A stretch of DNA of 64,000 bases, from positions 5,646,186 through 5,710,185 of the forward strand of contig OX442317.1 in assembly GCA_949358305.1 (NCBI GenBank), read 5' to 3'. This document shows positions 59,195-64,000 of this stretch, in pieces. The stretch's first letter is position 1, and every line of letters starts with the position of its first letter. Under the pieces are notes generated by a model that was not told where the DNA came from, did not search any database, and was given only the letters and a program-made list of their open reading frames with translations. Source of the DNA: Strigamia acuminata. Lineage: Eukaryota; Arthropoda; Chilopoda; Geophilomorpha; Linotaeniidae. A program made the translations under genes and the position numbers.

Positions 59195-59465
59195 AACCAA
59201 AGATAATCACCTTTTTTTAAACCACTTTGCCCATTGGTCAAATGCCAATTCCTCACGAGTTGCCAGTTCGTGTTGGTCAAATGCCAATTCGTGAAAATCA
59301 TTAAAATTCATTGAAAATCATTTCCCGGTTGGCGTGTCCCTCCCCTGGGACGTGTCCCCCCCCTGGGACTACTTGACTTAGTCAAATATGCCTGTAAGTG
59401 TGTGGTCACTTTTACCCGGTCTACGGAAGGTCCTTCTAGGCAGGACCGTCCTCCCAGTCTATTGA
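59195..59465. other. Unique insertion inside the satellite array
   Basis: About 270 bp with no counterpart in the other satellite units. It includes two copies of TTGGTCAAATGCCAATTC about 45 bp apart and a C-rich segment (CGTGTCCCTCCCCTGGGAC repeated as CGTGTCCCCCCCCTGGGAC). It interrupts a unit near ACATCATTATTTGTTCC, and satellite sequence resumes at GATCACCAGCTCAAGCAC. No open frame or terminal repeats are obvious. Confidence 0.55.
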
Positions 59466-62400
59466 TCACCAGCTCAAGCACAAACGCAAGCTAGTTTAAC
59501 ACAAATTAGCATTACTCGAGCTGAGTTCTTTTTGCGCCAACGTGTGAAGCCAAGTGTAATCACCTTTTCAACATTATTCTTCCATTTGGGTAATTCACAG
59601 CATGTCCCTCGTTTGAGTTCTATTGCTGATACCCGTGAAAATCACTTGACCGCGCATAAAAGACGATAGTGAGTGGTGGCTAACAATGCTCGGCTGCATA
59701 TAGCGAGGTATAGCGCCTTGGTCTTGCCTATCACATATCAATTTACACGCAGCGATAGCGCCTTTTACTGTAGGACCAACTACCAACTTCTTTGGAAGCG
59801 CCTTTTATCTTAGGACCAACTTCCCCGGAAGCACCTTTTATCTTAGGATCAACTTCCTCCCAGACTCAATGCCAAACTGTGAAAAACATCATTACTTGCA
59901 ATTTGCGGGATCCATCCATTGCTTTTTACGCCACTGTTCGAAGCCAAGTGTAATCACCTTTTCAACATTACTCTTCCATTTGGGTAATTCACAGCATGTT
60001 CCTCGTTTGAGTTCTATTGCTGCTACCCGTGAAAATCACTTGACCGTGCACGCCACACGTGTTAGTTTGGCAGAAGCGGTAGCGCCTTTTACTGTAGGAC
60101 CAACTACCAACTTCTTTGGAAGCGCCTTTTATCTTAGGACCAACTTCCCCGGAAGCACCTTTTATCTTAGGATCAACTTCCCCGGAAGCACCTTTTATCT
60201 TAGGATCAACTTCCTCTCAGACTCAATGCCAAACTGTGAAAAACATCATTACTTGCAATTTGTGGGTCCCATCCATTGCTGTCAAAAGAAACAAAAAATA
60301 AAATTAATAACCAACAATAAATAAAACATTAATTTAAATAAATTACCTGTAGAAATCTGCGTAGTGGTAAAATCCTTTTTCATCAGCAAACGCAAGCTAG
60401 TTTAACACAAATTAGCATTACTCGAGCTGAGTTCTTTTTGCGCCACTGCGTGAAGCCAAGTGTAATCACCTTTTCAACATTACTCTTCCATTTGGGTAAT
60501 TCACAGCATGTCCCTCGTTTGAGTTCTATTGCTGATACCCGTGAAAATCACTTGACCGCGCATAAAAGACGATAGTGAGTGGTGGCTAACAATGCTCGGC
60601 TGCATATAGCGAAGTATAGCGCCTTGGTCTTGCCTATCACATATCAATTTACGCGCAGCGGTAGCGCCTTTTACTGTAGGACCAACTACCAACTTCTTTG
60701 GAAGCGCCTTTTATCTTAGGACCAACTTCCCCGGAAGCACCTTTTATCTTAGGATCAACTTCCTCCCAGACTCAATGCCAAACTGTGAAAAACATCATTA
60801 CTTGCAATTTGTGGGATCCATCCATTGCTGTCAAAAGAAACAAAAAAATAAAATTAATAACCAACAATAAATAAAACATTAATTTAAATAAATTACCTGT
60901 AGAAATCTGCGTAGTGGTAAAATCCTTTTTCATCAGCAAACGCAAGCTAGTTTAACACAAATTAGCATTACTCGAGCTGAGTTCTTTTTGCGCCACTGTG
61001 TGAAGCCAAGTGTAATCACCTTTTCAACATTACTCTTCCATTTGGGTAATTCTTAGCATGCCCCTCGTTTGAGTTCTATTGCTGATACCCGTGAAAATCA
61101 CTTGACCGTGCACGCCACACGTGTTAGTTTGGCAGAAGCGGTAGCGCCTTTTACTGTAGGACCAACTACCAACTTCTTTGGAAGCGCCTTTTATCTTAGG
61201 ACCAACTTCCCCGGAAGCACCTTTTATCTTAGGATCAACTTCCCCGGAAGCACCTTTTATCTTAGGATCAACTTCCTCTCAGACTCAATGCCAAACTGTG
61301 AAAAACATCATTACTTGCAATTTGTGGGTCCCATCCATTGCTGTCAAAAGAAACAAAAAATAAAATTAATAACCAACAATAAATAAAACATTAATTTAAA
61401 TAAATTACCTGTAGAAATCTGCGTAGTGGTAAAATCCTTTTTCATCAGCAAACGCAAGCTAGTTTAACACAAATTAGCATTACTCGAGCTGAGTTCTTTT
61501 TGCGCCACTGCGTGAAGCCAAGTGTAATCACCTTTTCAACATTACTCTTCCATTTGGGTAATTCACAGCATGTCCCTCGTTTGAGTTCTATTGCTGATAC
61601 CCGTGAAAATCACTTGACCGCGCATAAAAGACGATAGTGAGTGGTGGCTAACAATGCTCGGCTGCATATAGCGAAGTATAGCGCCTTGGTCTTGCCTATC
61701 ACATATCAATTTACGCGCAGCGGTAGCGCCTTTTACTGTAGGACCAACTACCAACTTCTTTGGAAGCGCCTTTTATCTTAGGACCAACTTCCCCGGAAGC
61801 ACCTTTTATCTTAGGATCAACTTCCTCCCAGACTCAATGCCAAACTGTGAAAAACATCATTACTTGCAATTTGTGGGATCCATCCATTGCTGTCAAAAGA
61901 AACAAAAAAATAAAATTAATAACCAACAATAAATAAAACATTAATTTAAATAAATTACCTGTAGAAATCTGCGTAGTGGTAAAATCCTTTTTCACCAGCA
62001 AACGCAAGCTAGTTTAACACAAATTAGCATTACTCGAGCTGAGTTCTTTTTGCGCCACTGTGTGAAGCCAAGTGTAATCACCTTTTCAACATTACTCTTC
62101 CATTTGGGTAATTCACAGCATGTCCCTCGTTTGAGTTCTACTGCTGATACCCGTGAAAATCACTTGACCGCGCATAAAAGACGATAGTGAGTGGTGGCTA
62201 ACAATGCTCGGCTGCATATAGCGAGGTATAGCGCCTTGGTCTTGCCTATCACATATCAATTTACGCGCAGCGGTAGCGCCTTTTACTGTAGGACCAACTA
62301 CCAACTTCTTTGGAAGCGCCTTTTATCTTAGGACCAACTTCCCTGGAAGCACCTTTTATCTTAGGATCAACTTCCCCGGAAGCACCTTTTATCTTAGGAT

Positions 62401-64000
62401 CAACTTCCTCCCAGACTCAATGCCAAACTGTGAAAAACATCATTACTTGCAATTTGTGGGATCCATCCATTGCTGTCAAAAGAAACAAAAAAATAAAATT
62501 AATAACCAACAATAAATAAAACATTAATTTAAATAAATTACCTGTAGAAATCTGCGTAGTGGTAAAATCCTTTTTCATCAGCAAACGCAAGCTAGTTTAA
62601 CACAAATTAGCATTACTCGAGCTGAGTTCTTTTTGCGCCACTGTGTGAAGCCAAGTGTAATCACCTTTTCAACATTACTCTTCCATTTGGGTAATTCTTA
62701 GCATGCCCCTCGTTTGAGTTCTATTGCTGATACCCGTGAAAATCACTTGACCGTGCACGCCACACGTGTTAGTTTGGCAGAAGCGGTAGCGCCTTTTACT
62801 GTAGGACCAACTACCAACTTCTTTGGAAGCGCCTTTTATCTTAGGACCAACTTCCCCGGAAGCACCTTTTATCTTAGGATCAACTTCCCCGGAAGCACCT
62901 TTTATCTTAGGATCAACTTCCTCTCAGACTCAATGCCAAACTGTGAAAAACATCATTACTTGCAATTTGTGGGATCCATCCATTGCTGTCAAAAGAAACA
63001 AAAAAATAAAATTAATAACCAACAATAAATAAAACATTAATTTAAATAAATTACCTGTAGAAATCTGCGTAGTGGTAAAATCCTTTTTCACCAGCAAACG
63101 CAAGCTAGTTTAACACAAATTAGCATTACTCGAGCTGAGTTCTTTTTGCGCCACTGTGTGAAGCCAAGTGTAATCACCTTTTCAACATTACTCTTCCATT
63201 TGGGTAATTCACAGCATGTCCCTCGTTTGAGTTCTACTGCTGATACCCGTGAAAATCACTTGACCGCGCATAAAAGACGATAGTGAGTGGTGGCTAACAA
63301 TGCTCGGCTGCATATAGCGAGGTATAGCGCCTTGGTCTTGCCTATCACATATCAATTTACGCGCAGCGGTAGCGCCTTTTACTGTAGGACCAACTACCAA
63401 CTTCTTTGGAAGCGCCTTTTATCTTAGGACCAACTTCCCTGGAAGCACCTTTTATCTTAGGATCAACTTCCCCGGAAGCACCTTTTATCTTAGGATCAAC
63501 TTCCTCCCAGACTCAATGCCAAACTGTGAAAAACATCATTACTTGCAATTTGTGGGATCCATCCATTGCTGTCAAAAGAAACAAAAAAATAAAATTAATA
63601 ACCAACAATAAATAAAACATTAATTTAAATAAATTACCTGTAGAAATCTGCGTAGTGGTAAAATCCTTTTTCATCAGCAAACGCAAGCTAGTTTAACACA
63701 AATTAGCATTACTCGAGCTGAGTTCTTTTTGCGCCACTGTGTGAAGCCAAGTGTAATCACCTTTTCAACATTACTCTTCCATTTGGGTAATTCTTAGCAT
63801 GCCCCTCGTTTGAGTTCTATTGCTGATACCCGTGAAAATCACTTGACCGTGCACGCCACACGTGTTAGTTTGGCAGAAGCGGTAGCGCCTTTTACTGTAG
63901 GACCAACTACCAACTTCTTTGGAAGCGCCTTTTATCTTAGGACCAACTTCCCCGGAAGCACCTTTTATCTTAGGATCAACTTCCCCGGAAGCACCTTTTA

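Larger units (their letters stand above)
58231..64000. repeat. Composite satellite array, ~512-583-bp units in ~1.06-1.1-kb dimers
   Basis: Highly similar units start (at GTAGAAATCTGCGTAGTGGT) at 58830, 60349, 60899, 61411, 61961, 62544, 63057 and 63640, with more diverged lead units from about 58250. Spacings are 550, 512, 550, 583, 513 and 583 in the ordered part. Two unit types alternate. Type A carries a 100-nt segment with CGCATAAAAGACGATAGTGA and CTCGGCTGCATATAGCG. Type B carries TGCACGCCACACGTGTTAGT instead. Shared sub-blocks include the TTTTGCGCCACTG block, CCCTCGTTTGAGTTCTA, a 33-bp inner repeat and an AT-rich spacer. Diagnostic variants (GCGAAGTATAGCG in the units at 60349 and 61411; TTCTACTGCTG in those at 61961 and 63057) show that whole A-B dimers were copied. 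The array continues past the window edge. Confidence 0.95.

Noticed and set aside
58399..63615. Repeated small ORFs in the satellite units treated as a gene family
   Set aside because: Near-identity between units reflects recent DNA duplication, not selection; no domain recognised, so they are reported only within the repeat finding.
58072..64000. CRISPR-like array
   Set aside because: The repeats are contiguous without unique spacers of constant size, and the window is a eukaryotic nuclear genome.

Overview
This is a eukaryotic nuclear window, not prokaryotic. Nearly every gene is split by short introns (mostly about 45-100 bp, GT-AG, with T-rich 3' splice sites). Intergenic DNA is AT-rich and the coding set is typically animal: HNRNPM, ALDH, PTPS, misato, SIRT6, RPS15, ATP synthase alpha, ARL14EP, FAM169, NEDD4, GBA2, FANCD2, GATAD2/p66, MAU2 and treslin. 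Single p66, NEDD4 and hnRNP M forms in a compact genome suggest an arthropod, plausibly an insect; the species cannot be told from what I see. All calls come from reading translated exons and from remembered family features, not from database searches. Exon borders are hand-read.

Layout. 0.3-1.6 kb: an unrecognised conserved-looking gene (-). 2.9-6.7 kb: an hnRNP M gene (-) with a foldback repeat in one intron. 7.3-9.4 kb: mitochondrial-type ALDH (+). 9.5-10.3 kb: PTPS (-), head to head with misato (+, 10.4-12.8 kb) across only 78 bp, followed by SIRT6 (+, 12.9-14.2 kb). 14.3-15.2 kb: RPS15 (-). 15.6-15.9 kb: two tRNA-Ala(AGC) loci (-), one degenerate. 16.1-17.8 kb: a non-coding snoRNA host gene (-) carrying five U14-like box C/D snoRNAs, one per intron. 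18.5-20.8 kb: ATP synthase alpha (-). 21.5-22.3 kb: ARL14EP-like (+). 22.4-23.6 kb: FAM169-like (-). 24.4-29.1 kb: NEDD4-type E3 ligase (-). 29.8-33.0 kb: GBA2 (-). 33.2-38.7 kb: FANCD2 (-). 40.1-42.8 kb: GATAD2/p66 (-). 44.5-47.2 kb: MAU2 (-), head to head with treslin/TICRR (+, 47.5-51.6 kb). 51.7-52.8 kb: a coiled-coil protein (-). 53.6-54.1 kb: a possible small spliced transcript.

From about 55.7 kb to the right edge the character changes. There is a degenerate ~62-bp minisatellite, a 27-bp T-rich repeat, a 24/12-bp repeat, and then a tandem array with 512-583-bp units that runs off the window. The array units alternate between two types, have been duplicated as ~1.06-1.1-kb dimers, contain a variable-copy 33-bp inner repeat, and each carries intron-like splice signals on the minus strand.

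Genes in the window mostly act independently (housekeeping metabolism, translation, RNA processing). There is a noticeable concentration of genome-maintenance functions: SIRT6, FANCD2, p66 (NuRD), MAU2 (cohesin loader) and treslin (origin firing). The most interesting features are the U14 snoRNA array with divergent D-box guides and the young composite satellite at the right end.
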